NCBI GenBank assembly: GCA_963820795.1
Contig: CAWGBJ010000017.1
Span: forward strand, 62,001 to 126,000
From: Roseiarcus sp963820795
GTDB taxonomy: Bacteria > Pseudomonadota > Alphaproteobacteria > Rhizobiales > Beijerinckiaceae
Direction of reading: 5' to 3'
Length of the DNA stretch: 64,000 nt
Shown in pieces: positions 55,882-64,000 of this stretch; the stretch's first letter is position 1; the number at the start of each line of letters is the position of its first letter. A model generated the notes under the pieces. That model saw only the letters and a list, made by a program, of their open reading frames with translations, had not been told where the DNA came from and ran no database searches. The position numbers and the translations under genes were made by a program.

Positions 55882-56823
55882 ATGCGCGATCCGTATGACG
55901 TTCTTGGCGTGGCGAAGACAGCGAGCGCGACCGAAATCAAGTCGGCGTTCCGAAAGCTCGCCAAGAAGTACCACCCAGACCAAAGCAAGGAGGCGCGGGC
56001 GAAAGAGCGCTTCGCCGAGATCGGCACGGCGTACGAAATCCTCGGCGACGACAAAAAGCGCGCGGCGTTCGATCGTGGCGAGATCGACGCCGAGGGCAAG
56101 CCGCGTGCGCCGCAATTCGAAGGCTTCGGATTTGGGCGTCAACCTGGCAGCGGTGCGGATTTCCGCGGGTTTGGGTTTGATTTTGGCGCCGGCGGCTTTT
56201 CCGCCGAGCGCGGTGGCATCGACCCGGACATTCTTTCGGAATTGTTCGGCGCAGGACGCTCCCAGACTCGCGCGCGGGCGCAATCGACGCGCGGCGAAGA
56301 CATCGCAGTGACCGTCGCGGCGCCGCTCGCGACAGCGGCGAATGGCGGCACCGTCCGGGTGGCGCTACCGAACGGCAGAACCCTGGATGTCGCGGTGCCG
56401 GCGGGAATTGAGGAAGGCAAATCGATCCGGTTGCGCGGGCAGGGCCATCCCGGGCGCCGCGGCGCGCTGGCTGGCGACGTTATCGTAACGATCCGCTATG
56501 CCCCTCATCCGCTCTTCAAGGTGGAGGGGCGGGATCTCCGTCTCGACCTGCCGATCACGCTTTACGAGGCGGTCCTCGGTGCAAGAGTGCGCGTTCCGAC
56601 CTTGCGCGGCGAGGTCGAGATGTCGATCGCCCCAGGGATGAGCGGAGGAAGGGTGCTGCGCTTGCGCGGCAAAGGCCTGCCCGCGACCGCCGAACTGACG
56701 GCGGGAGATCTTCTGGCGACGATTCGTATTGCGCTGCCAGAGTCGCCGGACAGAGAACTGACAGACCTGATGCGCAAGTGGCAGGACCGCAAGCCCTATG
56801 ATCCGCGCGGCGGACTCGGCTGA
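55882..56823 (+). CDS. DnaJ/CbpA-like co-chaperone
   Basis: From ATG 55882 the product is 313 residues. It has a J domain (DPYDVLGVAKTASATEIKSA, KKYHPDQSKE with HPD), a Gly/Phe-rich linker (GFGFGRQPGSGADFRGFGFD) and a DnaJ C-terminal substrate domain (GKSIRLRGQGHPGRRG; VEMSIAPGMSGGRVLRLRGK). The zinc-finger region is absent, so it is a class B J-protein like CbpA, stimulating DnaK. It lies 145 bases before fabI on the same strand. Confidence 0.92.
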   Translation: MRDPYDVLGVAKTASATEIKSAFRKLAKKYHPDQSKEARAKERFAEIGTAYEILGDDKKRAAFDRGEIDAEGKPRAPQFEGFGFGRQPGSGADFRGFGFDFGAGGFSAERGGIDPDILSELFGAGRSQTRARAQSTRGEDIAVTVAAPLATAANGGTVRVALPNGRTLDVAVPAGIEEGKSIRLRGQGHPGRRGALAGDVIVTIRYAPHPLFKVEGRDLRLDLPITLYEAVLGARVRVPTLRGEVEMSIAPGMSGGRVLRLRGKGLPATAELTAGDLLATIRIALPESPDRELTDLMRKWQDRKPYDPRGGLG

Positions 56824-56968
56824 GCGGAGCGAAATCGCTCCGACGGGCCGGGGGCCAACCCGACCATTTGTCACCCGCGAAGATTGGCCGCGTGCTTCCC
56901 ATGCGCGCCCGGCAGAGTTATGGGATGCCGCGAGTCGCTGGGCCGCACGGCGGGAATGAGAGGCTTTG

Positions 56969-57817
56969 ATGGAGCGCAACGGTTTGATCGTAGCCGATTC
57001 GGGCGTCGCGACGGGCGTGATGCGCGGAATGCGCGGCGTCATACTCGGCGTGGCGAACAATCGCTCGATTGCCTGGGGGATCGCTAAAGCGACGCGAAAC
57101 GCCGGCGCGGAACTGGCTTTCACCTATCAGGGCGACGCGTTGGAAAAGAGGGTTCGCCCGCTCGCCCAAGAGCTGGGCGCCCAGGTGCTCGGGCATTGCG
57201 ACGTGACCGAGGGCAGCACCATCGATGCAGTCTTCAAGCAGGCGGCGAAGCTTTGGGGCGGGCTCGATTTCGTTGTCCACTGCATCGCCTTTGCCGATAA
57301 GGATCAACTGACCGGCCGCTATATCGATACGACCGAGGACAACTTCACCCGGTCACTGGCGGTTTCCTGCTATTCTTTCACGGCGGTGGCGCAACGGGCG
57401 GAACGGCTGATGACAAACGGCGGCGCGATGCTGACGCTGACTTACTACGGCGCGGAAAAGTGGATGCCGCACTATAACGTCATGGGGGTCGCCAAAGCGG
57501 CGCTGGAGGCCAGCGTGCGTTATCTTGCGGCCGATCTCGGCGAGAAGGCCATTCGTGTCAACGCGATCTCTGCCGGGCCGATCAAGACCCTGGCCGCATC
57601 GGGAATCGGCGATTTTCGCTACATTTTGCGTTGGAACGAATACAACTCCCCATTGCGGCGCTCGGTCACGACTGAGGAGGTGGGGGAGAGTGCGGTCTAT
57701 CTCCTGTCGCCGATGGCGCGCGGCGTCACCGGCGAAATCCTGCACGTCGACGCTGGGTATCACATCGTCGGCATGAAAAACCCGGGCGCCCCCGACATTT
57801 CGGTCGTCAAGGACTAG
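56969..57817 (+). CDS. fabI: Enoyl-[acyl-carrier-protein] reductase (NADH), FabI type
   Basis: The 282-residue SDR has GVILGVANNRSIAWGIAKAT (NAD loop), HCIAFADKDQLTGRYIDTT, TLTYYGAEKWMPHYNVMGVA (catalytic Tyr and Lys) and RVNAISAGPIKTLAASGI, the triclosan-target signature. It reduces the enoyl-ACP in each round of fatty acid synthesis. GAGAGG precedes ATG 56969. The N-terminal ~20 residues before the NAD loop are longer than in E. coli FabI. It converges on luxR with an 8-base gap. Confidence 0.94.
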   Translation: MERNGLIVADSGVATGVMRGMRGVILGVANNRSIAWGIAKATRNAGAELAFTYQGDALEKRVRPLAQELGAQVLGHCDVTEGSTIDAVFKQAAKLWGGLDFVVHCIAFADKDQLTGRYIDTTEDNFTRSLAVSCYSFTAVAQRAERLMTNGGAMLTLTYYGAEKWMPHYNVMGVAKAALEASVRYLAADLGEKAIRVNAISAGPIKTLAASGIGDFRYILRWNEYNSPLRRSVTTEEVGESAVYLLSPMARGVTGEILHVDAGYHIVGMKNPGAPDISVVKD

Positions 57818-57825
57818 ACGAGCGC

Positions 57826-58590
57826 TTACTTCAGCGCCTGCGCCGGGATCACTTCGGTCGCGATGGCGACCGCGACCGCATGCGTCAGGTTCATGCAGTG
57901 CAGCTTATGACGCGCCGTGTCCAAGTGCGTCTTCACGCTGCCGAAGCTTATATTCAGGATTTCGGCAACTTCCTGGTAGGTTTTGCCCCTCGCGGCCCAG
58001 ACCAGGCACTGCTCCTCCCGCTTGGACAACTGGACCGGTGCAGACAAAAGCTTCGAGTTTATTCCAGCAGCAGAGTCGATCAACGCTGACAGGATTTGGA
58101 GCTTGACCATGTTCTCCCGCTTGAACTCTTCCCATTTGGCCTTGTCGTGGTCGCCGTTGAGTGAGACGAGCGCGCAGGCGTTTCTGCGGTTGCGCACCGG
58201 AATTGAGACGCCCCTGAGGCCGACCCCGTGGTTGAGCGCATCGGCGAAGAAGGAAGCCACGGCAGGCGTCGGCATCTCGAAGTCTTCCCAATCGAAAGGA
58301 AGAACAGCCCGGGACCCGTGCGTAACTACCGGATCAATCGCGGAATATTTCCTGAGGAAATAGCGGGTCTGCCACTCTCTCGAGTAGGTGACGACCGCCG
58401 TCAGCAGGCTGACGTCGACGCTGTTTTCTGCAGAAAAGCGGAGATAGGCGATGTGTTTGACCCCGATGTTGGCGGCGATCTCCCTCAGGATGTCCGCCAG
58501 GTCCCGATCGTCGTAGCCGAGCAGCCGATCCGTCAGCTTGATGGCGGCCGCGTCGATGCCGATGATGGGTCTCATTTCGGCGACGCTCAT
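57826..58590 (-). CDS. LuxR-type acyl-homoserine-lactone-responsive regulator
   Basis: From ATG 58590 the product is 254 residues. The N-terminal autoinducer-binding domain keeps the key pocket residues in SREWQTRYFLRKYSAIDPVV (Trp, Tyr, Asp-Pro) and LPFDWEDF (Trp). The C-terminal GerE helix-turn-helix is LSKREEQCLVWAARGKTYQE, then VAEILNISFGSVKTHL. It should bind the signal made by the LuxI two genes upstream. Its ATG overlaps the stop of the 86-residue gene (ATGA), so expression is coupled to it. Confidence 0.93.
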   Translation of the reverse strand: MSVAEMRPIIGIDAAAIKLTDRLLGYDDRDLADILREIAANIGVKHIAYLRFSAENSVDVSLLTAVVTYSREWQTRYFLRKYSAIDPVVTHGSRAVLPFDWEDFEMPTPAVASFFADALNHGVGLRGVSIPVRNRRNACALVSLNGDHDKAKWEEFKRENMVKLQILSALIDSAAGINSKLLSAPVQLSKREEQCLVWAARGKTYQEVAEILNISFGSVKTHLDTARHKLHCMNLTHAVAVAIATEVIPAQALK

Positions 58591-58847
58591 GTTCGGAACC
58601 CGAAAACCGGGATTGTGACCTCGTCTCTCGCCCAAGTCACCATCAAGGCGGCAGTGGGATCGATCTTGCCCGAGACGCGGATGCAGATGTCAAGCAGTTC
58701 GACACAAATCGTCATCAAGGCGCGCGTCTCGGCCGCCGACAGCCTCAGCTCCTCGACTTCCTGAGATGCCGCTGGTTCGGGATGCGAAGGTCCTGAAGAT
58801 ACAGTCTCGTTCTTTGCCAGCTCGGCCGCTTTTGTTCTTTTCGCCAC
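58587..58847 (-). CDS. Uncharacterised 86-residue protein between luxI and luxR
   Basis: The gene starts at GTG 58847 with GGGGAGA upstream and ends inside the luxR start codon. The first ~30 residues are polar and probably disordered (KRTKAAELAKNETVSSGPSH). Residues about 33-70 form one or two amphipathic helices (EELRLSAAETRALMTICVEL, LDICIRVSGKIDPTAAL). There is no DNA-binding motif, signal peptide or enzyme signature. I do not recognise the family. Its fixed place in the cassette suggests that it modulates LuxR or the signal, as small proteins do in some rhizobial quorum circuits, but this is inference. Confidence 0.75.
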   Translation of the reverse strand: MAKRTKAAELAKNETVSSGPSHPEPAASQEVEELRLSAAETRALMTICVELLDICIRVSGKIDPTAALMVTWARDEVTIPVFGFRT

Positions 58848-58870
58848 AACCGTTCTCCCCTAGGTAGGAC

Positions 58871-58907
58871 CTTCCCCGTACGTCACTTTCGCTGACGCAC
58901 AGGGAAG
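58871..58907 (-). promoter_or_regulatory. Strong hairpin between luxI and the 86-residue gene
   Basis: CTTCCCCGTACGTCA (58871-58885) and TGACGCACAGGGAAG (58893-58907) pair over 15 positions with two G-U pairs, around a CTTTCGC loop. There is no T-run on either strand, so it is not a standard terminator. It could be an RNase site, an attenuator or a regulator-binding dyad separating luxI from the downstream genes. Confidence 0.6.
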
Positions 58908-58968
58908 ATGACAAGCGACAAATTTGGGGAGGGGGAAGGGCGAACATATCCAACGCCAGCCCGGAATT

Positions 58969-59610
58969 TCACGGATAAGCGAATTCCGGGCTATAAGGAT
59001 CCTGCACGGATTCACCGATACCGAGCGCGGCGCGAAAAGCTTTCAACGGACCTTCCCCCGTGTCGAAAAGGCCGACGCAGCTCATGGTCTCGCCGATTTT
59101 TTGCGGCCGGCCGATAATCTGCGGGTTGCAGCCGGCGGCTTTGAGGACGCGGAAGATGCGCCAGTCGAAAACCGAGACGATTTGCGTGAGGCCGGCGAGG
59201 ACGGCGACCTCTCCGATACCCAGAATGAGCTCGCTTAGAACGTGGCTGACGCCGCTGTTCCGGCGCCCGAACTCTCCCTTGGCGGACGCCACGCATATTC
59301 GCGAACTCTCCCAGATCGTTGCGCTTTCAACCGTCTCGCCCTCGTCGAGCAGCTGGGGAAACACGTCGCGCAGCATGTTCGGCCCCGTCGTCGGCAACAG
59401 CCGGAGCGAGCCCCAGTATTCGTCGGTCTCAGGATGGACGGAGACGAGATAAAGCGGATTGGCGTCGTCGAAGCGATCACGCTCGCGGCCGTCCTTGACG
59501 ACGACTTCCCATCCGAGGCGATCCGAGAAGGTTCTCGCCCGGCTGCGAAACATCGCGTCCATTTCTCTCGGATAGAACGACGCGCAATACCCGGGGATAA
59601 GTTTCAACAT
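58969..59610 (-). CDS. Acyl-homoserine-lactone synthase (LuxI family)
   Basis: The 213-residue protein keeps the LuxI invariants: MFRSRARTFSDRLGWEV (Arg, Phe, Trp), DDANPLYLVSVHPETDEYWG (Asp pair), SLRLLPTTGPNMLRDVFP (Arg and Thr-Gly-Pro) and WESSRICV (Glu, Arg). It makes an acyl- or aryl-homoserine lactone from SAM and an acyl donor. The neighbouring fabI may be coincidence, though acyl-ACP is the usual donor. The acyl chain cannot be predicted from sequence. It is first in the order luxI, 86-residue gene, luxR. Confidence 0.95.
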   Translation of the reverse strand: MLKLIPGYCASFYPREMDAMFRSRARTFSDRLGWEVVVKDGRERDRFDDANPLYLVSVHPETDEYWGSLRLLPTTGPNMLRDVFPQLLDEGETVESATIWESSRICVASAKGEFGRRNSGVSHVLSELILGIGEVAVLAGLTQIVSVFDWRIFRVLKAAGCNPQIIGRPQKIGETMSCVGLFDTGEGPLKAFRAALGIGESVQDPYSPEFAYP

Positions 59611-59689
59611 GTCGATTGGCCTCCAGCGCCTGCTATTGAGATTGAGGGGTCGACGCGAAGCGGTCGCCCCGACTATTGTTCTTGTTTTG

Positions 59690-59721
59690 TTCCATTATTG
59701 TTGGAATCAGAAAGACGTCAA
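59690..59721 (-). promoter_or_regulatory. luxI promoter with overlapping dyad
   Basis: On the minus strand TTGACG (59716-59721), a 17-base spacer and ATAATG (59693-59698) form a plausible sigma-70 promoter about 80 bases before the luxI start. A TTCCA-N7-TGGAA dyad (59690-59706) covers the -10 region and could be a regulator site. It does not match the classical 20-base lux box. Confidence 0.45.
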
Positions 59722-60009
59722 TCTCGGCGTGTAGGATGATTTCGTAAAACAGAAATTAAGGTTATTCATAAACCCAATTTTTACGTACAACTTGTTTATT
59801 CGGGCGGGCGGGCTTGGGCCTGCACCCGTCACGTCTGCATTGTGCGGACCGACGGCTGCAAAAGGCGCCGCATCGCTTTGAAAGCGTTAAATACGCGGCT
59901 GGGATCGGCTTCTGCGGCCGAGATAACGAACGGGCAGAAACGTCCTTGGCTCGGCCGTCGTGGTTTTGCTTGCTCCCGGACGACGCCTTTGTCAAAAGAG
60001 ACGCGTCCG

Positions 60010-61215
60010 GTGGAGTCTCCCTTGATCGCAGTCAATCCCGCCTTCGCGCGCATGGGCGAAGAGAACGCCTTCGCCGTGTTGGCGAGAGCCGCGGACTTGC
60101 AACGGCATGGCCGTGATATCGTCAATCTCGGCATCGGCCAGCCGGATTTCAAAACGCCGCCGCATATCGTGGAGGCCGCAGTCAAGGCGCTGCGTGACGG
60201 CGAGCACGGCTATACCGACGCGACCGGGATTGCGCCTTTGCGGGAGGCGGTGGCGGCGGACCTTGATCGCCGATTGGGAGTCGAAGTGTCGCCGGACCTC
60301 GTCCTGATAGTGCCGGGCGGCAAGGTGACGATGTTCATGGCGATTCTCGCCTTCGGTGAACCGGGCGCCGATATCGTCTATCCCGATCCTGGCTTCCCGA
60401 TCTACCGCTCGATGATCGAATTTACCGGCGCAAATCCGGTCCCGGCGCCGATGCGGGAGACGAACGGCTTTGCCTTCACGGCCGAGGAGACGTTGGCGCT
60501 GATGACGCCGAAGACGCGGCTTGTCATCCTCAATTCGCCCGCCAATCCGACCGGCGGCGTCACGCCGCCGGAGGAGATCGACAAATTGGTCGCCGGCCTC
60601 GCGCAATGGCCGAATGTGGCGATCCTCTCGGATGAGATCTACGGGCAACTCACCTATGACGGCCTCGATCACCGCTCGCTTCTCGTCTATCCGGAAATCC
60701 GCGATCGGCTGATCCTGCTCGACGGCTGGTCGAAGACCTACGCGATGACCGGATGGCGGCTCGGCTATTCCGTATGGCCGAAGCCGTGGCGCGACGCGGC
60801 GCGCAAGCTCGCCGTCAATTCCTATTCCTGCGTCAATTCAGCAGCGCAGTTCGCCGGGCTCGCGGCGCTCACCGGCCCGCAGGATTCGGTTGCGGCGATG
60901 CGGGCCGAGTTTGATCGCCGACGCAAGGCCGTCGTTGTCGGCCTCAACCGGCTTCCAGGCGTCAGCGCAGTCACGCCGATGGGCGCATTCTACGCCTTTC
61001 CCAACATCTCCCGGACCAACTGGAAGGCGAAGCCGCTTGCCTCCGCCCTCCTCGAGGAAGCCGGGGTCGCCGCCATCGGCGGTCCCGATTTCGGCGTTTA
61101 CGGCGAAGGCTATCTTCGCCTCTCCTACGCCAATTCGCTCGAGAACATCGAGCGCGCGCTCGAGCGGATCGAGGACTTTCTGAGCCGACCGGATTCGGCG
61201 AGCGTGAGCGCCTGA
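60010..61215 (+). CDS. Class I/II pyridoxal-phosphate aminotransferase
   Basis: From GTG 60010 the product is 401 residues, the usual size; the frame extends to 59842 without family support. It has VNLGIGQPDFKTPPHIVEAA, GEHGYTDATGIAPLREAVA, LNSPANPTGGVTPPEEI, and the PLP lysine in LLDGWSKTYAMTGWRLGY with the phosphate Arg just after. The substrate Arg lies near YLRLSYANSLENI. It is of the aspartate/aromatic aminotransferase subgroup Igamma. The precise amino acid is unknown. It is divergent from luxI and 11 bases before the LprI-type gene. Confidence 0.88.
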   Translation: MESPLIAVNPAFARMGEENAFAVLARAADLQRHGRDIVNLGIGQPDFKTPPHIVEAAVKALRDGEHGYTDATGIAPLREAVAADLDRRLGVEVSPDLVLIVPGGKVTMFMAILAFGEPGADIVYPDPGFPIYRSMIEFTGANPVPAPMRETNGFAFTAEETLALMTPKTRLVILNSPANPTGGVTPPEEIDKLVAGLAQWPNVAILSDEIYGQLTYDGLDHRSLLVYPEIRDRLILLDGWSKTYAMTGWRLGYSVWPKPWRDAARKLAVNSYSCVNSAAQFAGLAALTGPQDSVAAMRAEFDRRRKAVVVGLNRLPGVSAVTPMGAFYAFPNISRTNWKAKPLASALLEEAGVAAIGGPDFGVYGEGYLRLSYANSLENIERALERIEDFLSRPDSASVSA

Positions 61216-61226
61216 AAGATCGGCGG

Positions 61227-61664
61227 ATGAGACAGTTGAACATGCGGATTCTCGTTTTGGCCGTCGCGCTTGTCTTTGGCGTCCTCGGAGCCGCGACGCC
61301 GGCGTCCGCTGAGGAGGCGCGCGCCTCGGACACCGCCTGCGACGCGAGGAAGCTCGGCGGGCGAGATCTCGCCGAGTGTCTGCGCGCCGGCGCGGAACGC
61401 GCGGAACGGGAGCTTGCAGCGGCGGTGGAAGCGGCGAACAAGTCGATCGAGGCCCGACCGGGCCTGCTCTCGTCGCAGAAGGCGCGCTGGCGCCGGTCGC
61501 TGAATGAGGCGGAGACCCAATGGGTGAGCTGGCGCGATCTCGAGTGCCAGGACGTCGCGCCGTTCGAGGCGGGCATGGCGTCCAAGGCCGGCGATCCGCG
61601 GCTCAGGTGCATCATCGACGACGACACGGAGCGCGTCGCAAACCTCAAGGCGCGTTATCCTTGA
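61227..61664 (+). CDS. LprI/DUF1311-type exported protein
   Basis: The 145-residue protein has a signal peptide (LVLAVALVFGVLGAATPASA) and a helical domain with QKARWRRSLNEAETQWVSWR, DLECQDVAPFEAGM and a four-cysteine pattern (TACDA, AECLR, LECQD, LRCII). This is the lysozyme-inhibitor LprI N-terminal family (DUF1311), secreted to the periplasm. An in-frame ATG at 61242 sits closer to the signal helix. Its TGA overlaps the TTG start of nudC (TTGA). Confidence 0.85.
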   Translation: MRQLNMRILVLAVALVFGVLGAATPASAEEARASDTACDARKLGGRDLAECLRAGAERAERELAAAVEAANKSIEARPGLLSSQKARWRRSLNEAETQWVSWRDLECQDVAPFEAGMASKAGDPRLRCIIDDDTERVANLKARYP

Positions 61665-62665
61665 GCCGTCCATCGACGTCTCACCCAGTCCTGCTCGAAG
61701 GATTGGCCTTCGCGGCCGATCCGCTCGACCGCGTCTCCTACCGGCGCGAAAACGCCCAGGAGGTCGCTGAGCTCAGGGTGCGCGCCGATGCGAGAGCGAT
61801 CCTCATCGCGCGCGACATGCCGGTGCTCCTGAAACGCGGCGCCCGGCTCGACCCGCTTCTGCCGATGGCCGAGGTCGAGGCGCTCGGCGGGACGCGAATC
61901 GAGGCGCTGCTCGGGATCAAGCCTGACGGCGCGGCCGTCTTCGCCGCGCTCCTCGGCGATGAGGCGGTCGTCGAGCAATCCAACACGAGCGACGGATTCC
62001 TCGACCGCAGGATCCTCGTCATTCCGGGCCGCGACGATCTCAAACTCGTCGACCTCCGTTCGATCGCCGCGGGGGGCCTCGTCCCACCGGACGAAGCGAC
62101 CATGCTGGCTTCCGCCAAGGCGCTGATGCATTGGCATGCGCGGCGCCGCTTCTGCTCGAACTGCGGTCACCTCAACGCGGTCGCCGCGGCTGGTTGGCGC
62201 CTCGAGTGCACTTCCTGCAAAATGCATCATTTCCCCCGCACCGATCCGGTCGTCATCATGCTGGCGGTCAACGGCGACGCCTGTCTGCTTGGGCGCCAGC
62301 CGCGCTTCCCGAAGGGCATGTATTCGGCGCTGGCGGGGTTTCTGGAGCCGGGCGAGACCATCGAGATCGCAGTGCGCCGCGAAATTGCCGAAGAGGCCGG
62401 CGTCGCCTGCGGGAGGGTGCGCTATTTCGCTTCGCAGCCCTGGCCGTTCCCTTCCTCGCTGATGATCGGCTGCTTTGCCGAGGCCCTGGATCGGGCGGTC
62501 GCCGTCGACCGGGTCGAACTCGAGGATGCGCGCTGGTTCTCCCGCGCCGAAACGCTGGCCCTCATCGAGCGCCGCCACCCCGACGGCCTGACCGCGCCGA
62601 TCCCGATGGCGATCGCCCATCATCTCGTCAGACGATGGGCTACTGAAGGCGTCGATTTCGGCTAG
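61661..62665 (+). CDS. nudC: NAD+ diphosphatase / NAD-capped RNA decapping Nudix enzyme
   Basis: From TTG 61661 the product is 334 residues. It has a zinc ribbon (RRRFCSNCGHLNAVAAAGWR, CTSCKMHHFPRTDPVVIML), a Nudix box (GFLEPGETIEIAVRREIAEE, then AGV) and the NudC signature SQPWPFPSSLM. It cleaves NADH to NMNH and AMP and removes NAD caps from RNA. The TTG lies in the stop of the LprI-type gene, implying translational coupling. The longer frame from 61520 is a shadow. Confidence 0.93.
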   Translation: MSRPSTSHPVLLEGLAFAADPLDRVSYRRENAQEVAELRVRADARAILIARDMPVLLKRGARLDPLLPMAEVEALGGTRIEALLGIKPDGAAVFAALLGDEAVVEQSNTSDGFLDRRILVIPGRDDLKLVDLRSIAAGGLVPPDEATMLASAKALMHWHARRRFCSNCGHLNAVAAAGWRLECTSCKMHHFPRTDPVVIMLAVNGDACLLGRQPRFPKGMYSALAGFLEPGETIEIAVRREIAEEAGVACGRVRYFASQPWPFPSSLMIGCFAEALDRAVAVDRVELEDARWFSRAETLALIERRHPDGLTAPIPMAIAHHLVRRWATEGVDFG

Positions 62666-62761
62666 CCTGCCGAAGTTTCCGCCAAACCGGTTGCTGCGGC
62701 AGTCGCGCCTCTCTATTCTGCGCCCGCATTTCCTCCAGCCTTGAGAAAAGGACGGGCCTCG

Positions 62762-63964
62762 ATGGCTTTTCTCGCCGACGTCCTGTCACGCGTAAAACCC
62801 TCCGCCACAATGGTTGTGACGCAGAAGGCGCGTGACCTCAAAGCCAAGGGACGGGAGATCATTTCGCTGTCGGTCGGCGAGCCGGACTTCGATACGCCGG
62901 ACAACATCAAGCAGGCGGCGATCGAGGCAATCAAGCGCGGCGAGACCAAATATCCGCCCGTGCTGGGCATTCCCCCCCTGCGCGAGGCGATCGCGGCCAA
63001 GTTCAGCCGTGAAAACGGGCTCGACTACAAGCCGTCCGACACGATCGTCGCCACCGGCGGCAAGCAGATCCTCTACAACGCCTTCCTGGTCACGATGAAC
63101 AAGGGCGACGAGGTCATCATCCCAGCGCCGTTTTGGGTCAGCTATCCCGAAATGGTGGCGATCAACTGGGGCGACCCGGTCATCGTGCCGACGAGGCTCG
63201 AAAAGGGGTTCAAACTGCAGCCCGAAGATCTGGAGCGCGCGATCACGCCGCGCACCAAGTGGGTGGTCCTGAACTCGCCGTCGAATCCGACCGGCGCGGC
63301 CTATGCGCGCGAGGAGCTTAAGGCGCTGACCGACGTGCTGATGCGACACCCGCACGTCTGGGTGCTGACCGACGACATGTACGAGCATCTCGTCTACGGC
63401 GACTTCGTGTTCACGACGCCGGCGCAGATCGAGCCGGCCTTGAAGCCGCGCACGCTCACGATGAACGGCGTCTCCAAGGCCTATGCCATGACCGGCTGGC
63501 GGATCGGCTACGCAGCCGGGCCGGCGGAACTCATCAAGGCCATGGACATGGTGCAGGGGCAGCAGACTTCGGGCGCCTGCACGATCGCTCAATGGGCCTC
63601 GGTCGAGGCGCTGAACGGCCCGCAGGACTTCATCCCAGTTCGCCGAAAAGCCTTCGAGGAACGCCGCGACCTCGTCGTCTCGATGCTGAACCAGGCGAAG
63701 CATATCCGGTGCTCGAAGCCGGAGGGCGCGTTTTACGTCTATCCGTCGGTCGCCGGCGCGATCGGCAAGCGGACGGCTTCCGGCAAAGTGATCGAGACGG
63801 ACGTGGACTTCGTCTCCGAGCTTCTCGAGCAGGAGGGGGTCGCCGCCGTGCAGGGCAGCGCCTTCGGCCAGGGTCCGAACTTCCGGGTCTCCTATGCGAC
63901 GTCGCTGAAGCAGCTCGAAGAGGCCTGCAGGAAGATCCAGAAGTTCACCGCGGAGCTGATGTGA
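62762..63964 (+). CDS. aatA: Aspartate aminotransferase (class Ib)
   Basis: From ATG 62762 the product is 400 residues. It begins VLSRVKPSATMVVTQKARDL and has SLSVGEPDFDTPDNIKQAAI, KYPPVLGIPPLREAIA and NSPSNPTGAAYAREEL. The PLP lysine lies in TMNGVSKAYAMTGWRIGYAA, and the carboxylate Arg in FRVSYATSLKQLEEA. This is the subgroup Ib enzyme, common in rhizobia, active on aspartate and often prephenate. AAGGA lies about 13 bases upstream. It ends 36 bases before the window edge. Confidence 0.93.
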   Translation: MAFLADVLSRVKPSATMVVTQKARDLKAKGREIISLSVGEPDFDTPDNIKQAAIEAIKRGETKYPPVLGIPPLREAIAAKFSRENGLDYKPSDTIVATGGKQILYNAFLVTMNKGDEVIIPAPFWVSYPEMVAINWGDPVIVPTRLEKGFKLQPEDLERAITPRTKWVVLNSPSNPTGAAYAREELKALTDVLMRHPHVWVLTDDMYEHLVYGDFVFTTPAQIEPALKPRTLTMNGVSKAYAMTGWRIGYAAGPAELIKAMDMVQGQQTSGACTIAQWASVEALNGPQDFIPVRRKAFEERRDLVVSMLNQAKHIRCSKPEGAFYVYPSVAGAIGKRTASGKVIETDVDFVSELLEQEGVAAVQGSAFGQGPNFRVSYATSLKQLEEACRKIQKFTAELM

Positions 63965-64000
63965 CCGCACCGGGCCGGCGGGAGCGTCAGGTTCCCAGCC

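Overview
The window is high-GC alphaproteobacterial chromosome, most likely order Hyphomicrobiales (Rhizobiales) on the Beijerinckiaceae/Bradyrhizobium side. Supporting signs are the order 16S-tRNA-Ile-tRNA-Ala-23S-5S-tRNA-fMet, an intervening sequence in 23S helix 9, a dnaG-rpoD pair, a DnaG whose zinc ligands are replaced, and a TIGR02301-type secreted protein. The species cannot be read from the sequence alone.

Layout. 1-7.4 kb: surface-polysaccharide genes (tail of a carbamoyltransferase, a Wzz-like chain-length protein, a GmhA-type isomerase, an HddA-type sugar kinase, an RfbF-type nucleotidyltransferase, two SDR epimerases and an RfbC-like 3,5-epimerase). 7.7-15 kb: a minus-strand operon for a group 1h (high-affinity, atmospheric-type) [NiFe]-hydrogenase. 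It reads hhyS, hhyL, a NifU-like gene, DUF5947, DUF6084, a 455-residue unknown, a maturation protease, a 39-residue DUF6893-type membrane microprotein and hypC. 15.6-31 kb: housekeeping genes on the minus strand (gnd, rpoD, dnaG, a degenerate GGDEF-EAL protein, a GNAT, an M16 peptidase, thrC, degP) with cfa on the plus strand. 31.4-33.8 kb: an IS110-family element in a gene-poor, repeat-rich stretch that ends in a convincing small-RNA gene with anti-Shine-Dalgarno loops. 33.8-38.3 kb: a carboxylesterase, an AlkA-like glycosylase, gluQ and an M23 endopeptidase.

38.5-45.1 kb: a complete rRNA operon with promoter, boxA, two extended 16S helices, two 23S intervening sequences (helices 9 and 25), three tRNAs and a terminator. 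Two families of hairpin repeats have spread through its spacers and into the helix 25 insertion. 45.4-49.4 kb: araB-araA-araD for L-arabinose catabolism. 49.5-57.8 kb: a small exported protein, a LysR regulator, tsaC, an acyl-CoA dehydrogenase, a TIGR02301 protein, a Nudix protein, pdxH, dnaJ-like and fabI. 57.8-59.8 kb: a quorum-sensing cassette luxI, an 86-residue unknown gene, and luxR, with a 15-bp-stem hairpin after luxI. 60-64 kb: two class I aminotransferases, an LprI-type protein and nudC.

The most interesting items are the hydrogenase accessory set, the luxI-orf86-luxR cassette, the small RNA at about 33.70-33.79 kb, and the repeats that have invaded the rRNA operon. Several gene starts were moved from the longest reading frame, using ribosome-binding sites, family length and translational overlap; these choices are explained in the entries.
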